From assembly GCA_003660605.1 (NCBI GenBank), contig QMUN01000067.1, positions 1-5,526 on the forward strand: a stretch of DNA of 5,526 nucleotides, in the 5' to 3' direction. Positions 1 to 5,526 of this stretch are shown here, piece after piece (positions within the stretch are counted from its first letter, which is position 1; the number at the start of each line of letters is the position of its first letter). The DNA is from Thermococci archaeon. GTDB lineage: Archaea > Methanobacteriota_B > Thermococci > Methanofastidiosales > B48-G16. Position numbers and translations under genes: made by a program. The notes under the pieces were generated by a model. The model saw nothing but the letters and a program-made list of their open reading frames with translations. It was not told where the DNA came from and made no database searches.

Positions 1-935
1 GTGTACTCAGACGATGCTGCGTAGTCTCTTTCATTTGTTTCTTCGTATCTTTTATAATCAAATCTTAAATCTTCAGATATCTCAACTCTTCCTTCGGATA
101 GAGATGTGTTGTAATTTTCTTCATATGCCAGAATATCGTAAACGCTACCACCATCCCACATATTCAAAAACCAATTTTCAGCCTCTAAAAGACTTTCCAG
201 ATATCTTTCGTCACCCAGATTCTTATAACACTGCCACATACCAAGCATTGCCATTACAACGTACCACGAAGACTGATCTCTTCTCACAGGTATCTGGGTA
301 TATCCGTCGTACCACCCTCCATTTTTTAACTGCATACTGTATAATGCATCTCCCAATTCTCTTGCGTAATCACTATATTTTGTGTTGTAAGGAGCTAGAG
401 CTCCAAGTCCCAGAGCCATGATCCCGAGATCATTTGGACTCGTCCAGTAATAACATTCTAAACTGCTTTTCGGATCTCCTTCATGCCTGGCATTTTTTGA
501 TATCTCGGTAATTTTTATTTCATTTGTAGCTTTCCATTCTTCTATCTCTGCTATTAAAAAATCGCCGCCTTTTAAAGCAGCTTCTTTATATTTTTCTTTT
601 CCCGTTTTTTCATATCCATAAATTAAAGAAAAAACGCAGAGACCTGTGGAAAGTTTTGAGTTAACATTATCACTTATCTCCCCATTCTCCTTCTGTATCT
701 CAATAACTCTGTCCAGAATTTCTTCACTCTTTTCTGTATCAAAATCGGCTATAAATATGGATAGATACCCTAACTTAATGATTGATGTATCTTCCAGATT
801 TTTATTTTTTATGTACTCATACTCTTTTAAACTCTGTTTTTCCATTCTCTCTTCTACGGAGAGGAAATAAAATTTGTCCAGAAGTAAGATAAGAACAATG
901 AGAGATGCTATTATGGGGACGAGTTTTTTATTCAT
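1..935 (-). CDS. Membrane-anchored alpha-hairpin (alpha/alpha-toroid-like) protein, partial, C-terminus outside window
   Basis: Reading the minus strand from the ATG at 935-933 gives 311 codons without a stop up to the left edge, so the gene is cut at its 3' end. Residues 1-4 are polar/basic and about 5-19 are a hydrophobic segment (VPIIASLIVLILLL). No lipobox Cys follows, which suggests an uncleaved anchor with the rest outside the cell. The remainder is helix-rich with recurring Gln-then-Asn/Gly turns: IQKENGE near 80-86, MQLKNGGWYDGY at 201-212, and an Asp-Gly-Gly turn at 261-263 after a WFLNMW helix. Aromatic residues cluster around RRDQSSWY (218-225). Such hairpins ending in Q..NGG turns are typical of alpha/alpha-toroid folds (six-hairpin glycosidases, polysaccharide lyases, terpenoid-cyclase-like proteins). 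The fold is inferred and the exact family is not recognised. No Shine-Dalgarno precedes the ATG, but a TATA-like element about 25 bases upstream suggests a leaderless mRNA. It is divergent from the AOR operon, so a shared role is not implied. Confidence 0.85.
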   Translation of the reverse strand, partial: MNKKLVPIIASLIVLILLLDKFYFLSVEERMEKQSLKEYEYIKNKNLEDTSIIKLGYLSIFIADFDTEKSEEILDRVIEIQKENGEISDNVNSKLSTGLCVFSLIYGYEKTGKEKYKEAALKGGDFLIAEIEEWKATNEIKITEISKNARHEGDPKSSLECYYWTSPNDLGIMALGLGALAPYNTKYSDYARELGDALYSMQLKNGGWYDGYTQIPVRRDQSSWYVVMAMLGMWQCYKNLGDERYLESLLEAENWFLNMWDGGSVYDILAYEENYNTSLSEGRVEISEDLRFDYKRYEETNERDYAASSEY

Positions 936-953
936 GTAAAAGAATCGCAGAAG

Positions 954-975
954 TAAATATAAAATTTTTCTCTTG
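954..975 (-). promoter_or_regulatory. Candidate archaeal TATA box/BRE for the minus-strand gene (leaderless)
   Basis: On the minus strand the sequence reads CAAGAGAAAAATTTTATATTTA. A purine-rich BRE-like stretch (GAGAAAAA) is followed by TTTATATT. The TATA centre, near 959-960, lies about 25 bases before the A of the ATG at 935. That is the usual archaeal TATA-to-transcription-start distance, so the transcript would begin at or next to the start codon. The lack of any GGAGG- or GGTG-like sequence before that ATG agrees with this. The call is based on position and composition only, and the region is AT-rich enough to give chance matches. Confidence 0.5.
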
Positions 976-1047
976 AGATCTAAAAACTTTTGTATTTTAT
1001 ACCAACTCAATTATGTGCTTCTAACCTATATGACTTTTGTTATTTCG

Positions 1048-1060
1048 ATAAATATTTAAA
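1048..1060 (+). promoter_or_regulatory. Candidate TATA box for the plus-strand operon
   Basis: ATAAATATTTAAA is the best TATA-like stretch before the operon. A start site about 25 bases downstream would fall near 1078-1082, giving a leader of roughly 50 bases that carries the strong Shine-Dalgarno at 1121. The BRE position just upstream (TTTCG) is not a strong match. Other AT-rich possibilities are TATTTTATA around 993-1000 and GTATATTGTA at 1071-1080, so the exact element is uncertain. Confidence 0.4.
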
Positions 1061-1120
1061 GAAAGAAGTCGTATATTGTATTGAAAAAGGAAAAGAATAA
1101 AAATTTCAGGAAATATAACT

Positions 1121-1126
1121 AGGAGG
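1121..1126 (+). promoter_or_regulatory. Strong Shine-Dalgarno (AGGAGG) of the first operon gene
   Basis: AGGAGG ends 7 bases before the ATG at 1134 and fixes that start. Another ATG at 1130-1132 is only 3 bases from the motif and opens a different frame that stops after about 20 codons, so it is not the start. This is the only canonical GGAGG site among the operon's genes. Confidence 0.85.
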
Positions 1127-1133
1127 AATATGT

Positions 1134-2078
1134 ATGGATATACAAAAAATAAGGAGTGCTATGGAAAAATGTGGAGTGCCAGGAAGGGACTTGTATGAGC
1201 TGCCTACTTCTCCCTTGAGATTCCCAGATGGTGCAAACTATAGAATGGAGATTTCCGGGGTAGAAAGATTATCTACTCTCGAAGCGTTGGTAGACGAGAT
1301 GGAGAAAAGAGACGTACCTATACATAGACTAATAAGTGTTGTGATGGGTTCTACATATTTAGATGACGAGGAACTGGAAGGTTTTGCTAAATTGGCCAAA
1401 GAGAAAAAGATGGAAGTTATAATGACACCCGGACCAAGAAGCGGATGGGATGTAGGAAGGCAGATAGCGACACCAGAAGGAGCGCTTTCTGGGGCAAGAA
1501 TAAGAGGTAGCGACAATCTCTCGTATCTTTTTGCAGATATTACGAGATGTACAGAGATTGGATTCAGAGGATTCCTCGTTATGGATGAGGGGGCTCTGTG
1601 GCTTTTGTCACAGATGAGGAAGGAAGGAGTCATACCAAAAGATACTGTCTTTAAAGTCTCTATATATGCTGGACACGGAAATGCTGCAGGTGCAAAGGTT
1701 CTAGAATCCTTAGGAGCAAATACATTTAATCCCTTAGGTGATTTATCTCTGCCAATCTTTGCATCGATTAGAAAGGCTGTAAAAATACCTTTGGATATTC
1801 ATATACTCCTCTCGGAATCATTTGGAGGATTTAATAGATTCTGGGAAGGTCCAGAACTTGCAAGAGTTACTTCACCCTGCTACTTTAAGATCGAGCCCGG
1901 AACAGCTCTGGCAACAGGCAATGGGATATACAGACCATGGACATCAGAAGATTTTCTTGCCAAACTTATAAGAGAGAAGGTGAAGTATGCAGAGATAATC
2001 AGGGACATAATAGATAAGATCCATCCAGAGCTAAAATTATCGGAACAGGGCCCGAAGGATCTAGCTGTGCCAAAGTGA
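1134..2078 (+). CDS. TIM-barrel-like protein of unknown function (family sometimes labelled U32-peptidase-like)
   Basis: This is a complete 314-residue soluble protein with no signal peptide or membrane segment; its start is set by AGGAGG at 1121. Conserved-looking blocks are FPDGANYRMEISGVE (30-44), MTPGPRSGWDVG (about 97-108), RGSDNLSY (124-131), MDEG (150-153), NAAGAKVLESLGA (from 183), a strand ending PLDIHI (about 219-224) and SPCYFKIEPG (247-256). The alternation of hydrophobic strands and helices, with acidic or Gly-rich turns, suggests a TIM barrel. From memory, similar proteins of about 310 residues in anaerobes are annotated as peptidase U32, but I cannot verify this. The typical U32 signature, with its closely spaced cysteines, is absent: the only cysteines are C13, C139 and C249. 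The peptidase label is therefore doubtful, and an aldolase- or lyase-like enzyme is equally possible. The AOR start lies 4 bases after the stop, which links the two in function. I am confident that this is a gene, but not of what it does. Confidence 0.9.
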   Translation: MDIQKIRSAMEKCGVPGRDLYELPTSPLRFPDGANYRMEISGVERLSTLEALVDEMEKRDVPIHRLISVVMGSTYLDDEELEGFAKLAKEKKMEVIMTPGPRSGWDVGRQIATPEGALSGARIRGSDNLSYLFADITRCTEIGFRGFLVMDEGALWLLSQMRKEGVIPKDTVFKVSIYAGHGNAAGAKVLESLGANTFNPLGDLSLPIFASIRKAVKIPLDIHILLSESFGGFNRFWEGPELARVTSPCYFKIEPGTALATGNGIYRPWTSEDFLAKLIREKVKYAEIIRDIIDKIHPELKLSEQGPKDLAVPK

Positions 2079-2079
2079 T
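2075..2079 (+). promoter_or_regulatory. Possible GTGAT-type ribosome binding site for the AOR gene, overlapping the upstream stop
   Basis: GTGAT matches part of GGAGGTGAT, the complement of the archaeal 16S 3' end, and lies 3 bases before the AOR ATG at 2083. It includes the TGA stop of the preceding gene (2076-2078), so ribosomes ending that gene would sit on this site. The match is short. Translational coupling is the likelier source of efficient initiation. Confidence 0.35.
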
Positions 2080-2082
2080 TAT

Positions 2083-3867
2083 ATGTACAGCTATACAGGA
2101 AAAATTTTGAGAATAGATCTATCCACCAATAGAGTTTCGGAGGAATCCTTAGATGAGAAAGATGCTGAGAAATTCATAGGGGGGAAAGGCCTTGGAGCAA
2201 AGCTTCTTTTTGATGAGATCAATCCTGAGATCGATCCTTTATCCTCTGATAATGTCCTGATACTCTGCACAGGACCATTAACAGGGAGTCTCGCTCCGAC
2301 ATCAGGAAGATGGTGCATTGTTACAAAATCTCCTTTAACTTCGCTATTCCTCGACTCACAAGTAGGAGGATACTTTGGTGCAGAGATGAAAAAAGCAGGA
2401 TACGACTTTATTATTATAAAAGGCAGGGCAGAAAAACCAGTATATATCACTATAGAAAATGAGGATGTAGAAATAAAAGATGCCGGAGAGCTCTGGGGGA
2501 AAAATTCCTTTGAGACTGAAAAAGTGTTAAAGGATAAAGGAAGAGTTCTTTCCATAGGTGTAGCTGGAGAAAAGCTTGTAAAGTTTGCCTGCATAAATAC
2601 AGATCTCCGCGGTGAAACACGTGGTGGAAACGCGGGTAGAGGTGGTGCAGGAGCTGTCATGGGATCCAAGAACTTAAAGGCAGTTGTAATAAAAGGAACA
2701 AAAAAACTTAGCTATGCCAATGAAGAAAAATTCAGAGAAGCTGTGAAGAAATCTTTAAAAATTATAAGCGAGAATTCTTTTATACCCACGAGAAGAAAAT
2801 ACGGCACCCCAATATGGATAAATCCAATTAATGAAAACAAACTTTTACCGACGTACAATTTCTCGAGAGGATGTTTTGGAAAGGCTGAGAATATATCTGG
2901 AGAAACGATGCATGAAAAAATAGTTGTGAAGAACAAATCATGTTTTAACTGCCCCATAGCATGTGGCAAGTTTACAAGATTCGAATTTAACGGAAAAAAA
3001 TACGAGTTAGAAGGACCCGAGTACGAAACTATAGCACTTTTAGGAAGCAACTGCGGAAATGAGACTATTGAAAGCGTAGCTTATTTGGGCTATCTCTGTG
3101 ATGACTTTGGTCTCGATACAATATCTACCGGCAATATAGTCGCGTTTGCAATTGAAGCTGCAAAGAAAAAGATAATAGATGAGGACATAGATTTCAACGA
3201 TCCTGTAAAACAGGGAGAGTTGATAAGAAAGATAGCTTACAGAGAAGGAATAGGAGATGAACTTGCAGAGGGTGTTAAAAAAATTTCGGAAAAATTAGGA
3301 GGAAGAGATTTTGCCATACAATCGAAGGGATTGGAGTTTCCAGGATACGATCCACGTGGTTCTTTTGGAATGGCGTTAGCTTATGCTACAAGTGATAGAG
3401 GAGCGTGTCACCAGAGAGTATGGACTGTGAGGGCTGAGATAGAAGGTGAGTTAAAACCGCGATATGGTATAGAAGGGAGAGCCAAGTTTGTTAAAGAAAA
3501 CCAGGACGAAAGAGCGTGCTGTTTCTCATTAGTTCTCTGCGACTTTGCGCCTTTTAATGTTAACACATTTATTGAATTATTGAATACTGCCACAGGTTCT
3601 GGGTACAGTAAAGAGGAGTATTTGAAAACAGGAGAGAGAATATGGAACATGACAAAAATTTTCAACATAAAAAATGGAGTTACAAGAAAAGACGAAACTA
3701 TCCCGAAAAGGATCATGGAAGAAAAATTGGAGATAGACGAGGCTAAGATAGGAAAAGATAGCTTTGAAAAAATGTTATCTGAGTACTATAAAATGCGAGG
3801 ATGGGATGAGAACGGGATACCAAAAAAAGAAAAATTGAAAGAGTTAAATCTGGTGGGATTTTTATGA
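2083..3867 (+). CDS. aor: Aldehyde ferredoxin oxidoreductase (tungstopterin/4Fe-4S)
   Basis: A complete 594-residue cytoplasmic enzyme, close to the family's usual ~600. AORs oxidise aldehydes to carboxylic acids with ferredoxin, using a bis-pterin tungsten cofactor and one [4Fe-4S] cluster. The N-terminal domain shows IGGKGLGAKLL (from about 32), GPLTG (64-68), PTSGR (72-76), GGYFG (95-99) and GRGGAGAVMGSKNLK (185-199). Cluster ligands are C287, C290 and C294 (CxxCxxxC), with the fourth probably C486 in SLVLC. The first pterin motif is intact: DxxGLD at D340-D345. GPEYET places E313, and H443 lies in GACHQR; they appear equivalent to the active-site Glu/His of Pyrococcus AOR. GYDPRG, just upstream of residue 427, is also typical. 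Oddity: the second pterin motif, normally DxxGLC, reads FSLVLC (481-486), with Phe in place of Asp. The aldehyde substrate cannot be read from sequence. The preceding gene ends 4 bases upstream, and the next gene's ATG overlaps the stop. Confidence 0.95.
   Translation: MYSYTGKILRIDLSTNRVSEESLDEKDAEKFIGGKGLGAKLLFDEINPEIDPLSSDNVLILCTGPLTGSLAPTSGRWCIVTKSPLTSLFLDSQVGGYFGAEMKKAGYDFIIIKGRAEKPVYITIENEDVEIKDAGELWGKNSFETEKVLKDKGRVLSIGVAGEKLVKFACINTDLRGETRGGNAGRGGAGAVMGSKNLKAVVIKGTKKLSYANEEKFREAVKKSLKIISENSFIPTRRKYGTPIWINPINENKLLPTYNFSRGCFGKAENISGETMHEKIVVKNKSCFNCPIACGKFTRFEFNGKKYELEGPEYETIALLGSNCGNETIESVAYLGYLCDDFGLDTISTGNIVAFAIEAAKKKIIDEDIDFNDPVKQGELIRKIAYREGIGDELAEGVKKISEKLGGRDFAIQSKGLEFPGYDPRGSFGMALAYATSDRGACHQRVWTVRAEIEGELKPRYGIEGRAKFVKENQDERACCFSLVLCDFAPFNVNTFIELLNTATGSGYSKEEYLKTGERIWNMTKIFNIKNGVTRKDETIPKRIMEEKLEIDEAKIGKDSFEKMLSEYYKMRGWDENGIPKKEKLKELNLVGFL
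3852..3858 (+). promoter_or_regulatory. GGTGGGA ribosome binding site inside the end of the AOR gene
   Basis: GGTGGGA ends 5 bases before the ATG at 3864, within the last AOR codons, and resembles the GGTGAT core complementary to the 16S 3' end. With the ATGA overlap (3864-3867) it supports this start and coupled translation of the aminotransferase. Confidence 0.65.
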
Positions 3868-5015
3868 AATGGATAGCTGATAGTATAGAGAACTCGCCTC
3901 CCTCTATTATAGGCAAGCTGCTTAGCATAGCTTCAGAGTACAAAGATGTTATAAGCCTCGCCATTGGGGAGCCCGATCTTGATACCCCTGAACACATTAT
4001 AGAAGCTGGAATAGATGCATTAAAAACAAAATATACCCATTATACTTCGAACTTCGGTTTCTTGGAATTGAGAGAAGCAATAGCTGAAAAACTTGACAAA
4101 GAAAATGATTTTAAGGTAGATCCTAAAAACGAAATTATAGTAACATGCGGAGCTGGAGCAGCCATAGATCTTTTTATGCGAACTGTTTTAAACCCTGGAG
4201 ACGAAGTAATTGTTCAGGATCCAGGGTACTTCAATTACATATATGTCAGTGCTTTTCTCGATGCAAAAGTGGTACCTCTACATGTGAAAGAGGAGAATGA
4301 GTTTTCTTTGAAACCTGAAGATCTGGAAGAAAAAATAACTGAAAAAACAAAGCTTCTGATAATAAACTCGCCGGCAAACCCTACTGGCAGTGTTATTCCC
4401 GAGAAAGATCTGAGAAAAATCGCTGATATTGCAATAGAAAACGATCTCTTAGTTCTAACGGACGAGATATATGAAAAATTAATATACGATGAAAAACATT
4501 TTTCTATAGCCTCCATACCGGAAATGAAGGAGAGATGTGTCCTTATAAATGGCTTCTCCAAAGCTTATGCTATGACTGGATGGAGAGTAGGATACGCTGC
4601 TGGGAATAGAGAAATAATAAATAAGATGGGGGTAATTGGAGCATATACCACAATATGTGCCCCTGCTGTTTCTCAAAAAGCAGCAATATCTGCATTGAAA
4701 GGAAATCAAGAATGTGTGGAAGAGATGAGAAAGGAGTATGATAAAAGAAGGCGATACATTGTGAAAAGACTGAACGAGATAGGCATCCCAACGGTGATGC
4801 CGAAGGGAGCTTTTTATGCATTTCCAAATATTTCGCAGTACGGAAATAGTGAAAAAGTATGGAAACTATTTTTAGAGAAAGCCAATGTCTCTACAACGCC
4901 TGGAACTGCGTTCGGAAGATATGGGGAGGGATATTTAAGATTCTCCTATGCAAATTCTTTAGAAAATATAGAAAAAGCGCTAAATAATATAGAAAAGGTG
5001 GTAAAAAATGTATAA
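3864..5015 (+). CDS. Class I/II PLP-dependent aminotransferase (aspartate/aromatic type)
   Basis: A complete 383-residue enzyme of fold-type I, close to the ~390 usual for archaeal members. It transfers the amino group between an amino acid and a 2-oxo acid using pyridoxal phosphate. Visible landmarks: IGEPDLDTP (34-42) near the N-terminus; Y60..G65 in the HYTSNFG loop; CGAGAA (95-100), the phosphate-binding turn; DPGY (119-122); NPTG (172-175); D200 and Y203 in TDEIY, which contact the PLP ring; the Schiff-base lysine K233 in GFSKAYAMTGWRVGY; and R359 in LRFSYA, expected to hold the substrate carboxylate. All key residues are present, so it should be active. Substrate choice (Asp, aromatic, Ala or branched) cannot be decided from these motifs. 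The homoserine dehydrogenase gene overlapping its end favours aspartate, while the AOR upstream would fit any amino acid fermented through its 2-oxo acid. It starts in an ATGA overlap with the AOR stop. Confidence 0.95.
   Translation: MKWIADSIENSPPSIIGKLLSIASEYKDVISLAIGEPDLDTPEHIIEAGIDALKTKYTHYTSNFGFLELREAIAEKLDKENDFKVDPKNEIIVTCGAGAAIDLFMRTVLNPGDEVIVQDPGYFNYIYVSAFLDAKVVPLHVKEENEFSLKPEDLEEKITEKTKLLIINSPANPTGSVIPEKDLRKIADIAIENDLLVLTDEIYEKLIYDEKHFSIASIPEMKERCVLINGFSKAYAMTGWRVGYAAGNREIINKMGVIGAYTTICAPAVSQKAAISALKGNQECVEEMRKEYDKRRRYIVKRLNEIGIPTVMPKGAFYAFPNISQYGNSEKVWKLFLEKANVSTTPGTAFGRYGEGYLRFSYANSLENIEKALNNIEKVVKNV
4997..5002 (+). promoter_or_regulatory. GGTGGT ribosome binding site for homoserine dehydrogenase
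   Basis: GGTGGT lies in the last codons of the aminotransferase gene and ends 5 bases before the ATG at 5008. It supports that start and the 8-base overlap between the two genes. Confidence 0.65.
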
Positions 5016-5526
5016 TATAGTTTTTATAGGATTTGGAGTTGTTGGTACAGGGCTGGCTGAGATCCTGCACAACAAAAAGGAATATTTGAAAAATAAATAT
5101 GATTTTGAATACAATGTTTTGGGGATATGCGATCTGATAAAAGGATCTATATATGATGCGAGTGGGCTCGATCTCGGAAAAGTGCTCAAATTGAATAAAG
5201 AAAAAGGCAAAATAATAGATTATCCAGCAAGGGAGAAAGGATTAGAAAGCGTGGAAATGATAAAAAAACCAGAAGTGGATATAGTTGTGGAAGTTACGCC
5301 CACCAATGTGAAAACGGGTGAACCTGGGCTTACGCATTACAGAACAGCCCTTGAAAATAAGAAACATATTGTATCCACGAATAAAGGAGCCATCGCCTTA
5401 AAATACAGAGAATTGAAAGAAATTGCCGATAAAAATAACGTATATCTAGGATTTGAAGGCACAGTAATCTCGGGAACACCAGCAATAAACCTAGCCACAA
5501 GAGATCTTGCAGGATGCGATATAAAA
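5008..5526 (+). CDS. hom: Homoserine dehydrogenase, partial, C-terminus outside window
   Basis: The first 173 codons are present, open to the right edge; the family usually has about 320-430 residues. The enzyme reduces L-aspartate 4-semialdehyde to L-homoserine with NAD(P)H, the branch step toward threonine and methionine. Residues 4-15 form a Rossmann strand and dinucleotide loop, with GFGVVG at 8-13. The block VEVTPTNVKTGEPG (94-107) and TNKGAIAL (124-131) are hallmark homoserine dehydrogenase motifs, and K126 matches the conserved catalytic-site lysine. FEGTVISGTPAINL (149-162) is the segment joining the cofactor and substrate domains. It has Gly151 where EATV is commoner, while SGTP is a variant I associate with archaeal members. 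The rest of the catalytic domain and any ACT domain are off the edge. The ATG at 5008 overlaps the aminotransferase stop by 8 bases and has GGTGGT ahead of it. A divergent homologue with another substrate is possible but less likely. Confidence 0.9.
   Translation, partial: MYNIVFIGFGVVGTGLAEILHNKKEYLKNKYDFEYNVLGICDLIKGSIYDASGLDLGKVLKLNKEKGKIIDYPAREKGLESVEMIKKPEVDIVVEVTPTNVKTGEPGLTHYRTALENKKHIVSTNKGAIALKYRELKEIADKNNVYLGFEGTVISGTPAINLATRDLAGCDIK

Larger units (their letters stand above)
1134..5526 (+). other. Tightly packed four-gene operon
   Basis: The four plus-strand genes are separated by +4, -4 (ATGA) and -8 bases, leaving no room for internal promoters or terminators outside coding sequence. 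Expected transcription is from the TATA-like element near 1048-1060, continuing beyond the right edge. The order is unknown-function protein, AOR, aminotransferase, homoserine dehydrogenase. That order, and the near-overlap at each junction, suggest matched expression and a shared metabolic task. Confidence 0.85.

Noticed and set aside
14..421. Plus-strand open frame of 135 codons
   Set aside because: It lies wholly antisense to the longer minus-strand frame (935 to 1), has no ribosome site, and its translation is Leu/Phe/His-rich without recognisable motifs.
646..870. Plus-strand open frame of 74 codons, Ser/Phe/Ile-rich, resembling a membrane segment
   Set aside because: It is antisense to the first part of the minus-strand gene. 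The hydrophobic look comes from reading the complement of a Lys/Glu-rich coding sequence.
1130..1132. Alternative ATG just before the first operon gene
   Set aside because: It opens a different frame that stops after about 20 codons and sits only 3 bases from the AGGAGG. The ATG at 1134 has better spacing and opens the long frame.
936..1133. tRNA, small RNA, riboswitch or terminator in the intergenic region
   Set aside because: No cloverleaf, GC-rich stem or hairpin followed by a T-run was found. The region is AT-rich and explained by two promoters and a short leader.
2071..2100. Hairpin or terminator between the first gene and the AOR
   Set aside because: Only 4 bases separate the genes and no stable stem is visible. 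The spacing indicates cotranscription.
2091..2669. Minus-strand open frame of 192 codons opposite the AOR gene
   Set aside because: The plus strand here encodes clear AOR motifs. The minus frame is Ser/Pro-rich with no motif and is a shadow. Other minus-strand frames between 1238 and 5210 were rejected for the same reason.

Overview
The window looks like part of an AT-rich archaeal genome, most likely a euryarchaeal or Thermoplasmatota-type anaerobe. This rests on four observations. Arginine is coded mostly by AGA/AGG and isoleucine very often by ATA. The divergent intergenic region carries TATA-like boxes. One gene appears leaderless, with its TATA-like element about 25 bases before the ATG. 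The internal operon starts use GGTG-type ribosome binding sites complementary to the CACC at the 16S 3' end. A tungsten-type aldehyde ferredoxin oxidoreductase (AOR) also fits an anaerobe. A bacterial thermophile with similar codon use is not fully excluded, and I cannot name the species.

Layout. Positions 1-935 on the minus strand hold the first 311 codons of a gene that runs off the left edge. It encodes an N-terminally membrane-anchored protein with alpha-hairpin repeats resembling alpha/alpha-toroid enzymes, such as the six-hairpin glycosidase or terpenoid-cyclase folds. Positions 936-1133 are a short divergent promoter region. From 1134 to the right edge, four genes lie head to tail on the plus strand with almost no spacing: a 314-residue TIM-barrel-like protein of unknown function, a 594-residue AOR, a 383-residue class I/II PLP aminotransferase, and the first 173 residues of homoserine dehydrogenase. 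The junctions are a 4-base gap, a 4-base ATGA overlap and an 8-base overlap, so this is almost certainly one translationally coupled operon.

How they may work together. Aminotransferase, AOR and homoserine dehydrogenase all handle amino-acid-derived carbonyl compounds. The aminotransferase makes or consumes 2-oxo acids, the AOR oxidises aldehydes to carboxylic acids with ferredoxin, and homoserine dehydrogenase interconverts aspartate semialdehyde (itself an aldehyde) and homoserine. The operon could serve amino-acid fermentation, or a homoserine / aspartate semialdehyde / aspartate / oxaloacetate route. That is inference. The first gene is the least understood: it belongs to a family I remember being labelled U32-peptidase-like, yet it lacks the U32 signature. 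Its 4-base spacing from the AOR gene makes it the best candidate here for an undescribed function.

No tRNA, rRNA, CRISPR array, insertion sequence or convincing terminator was seen.
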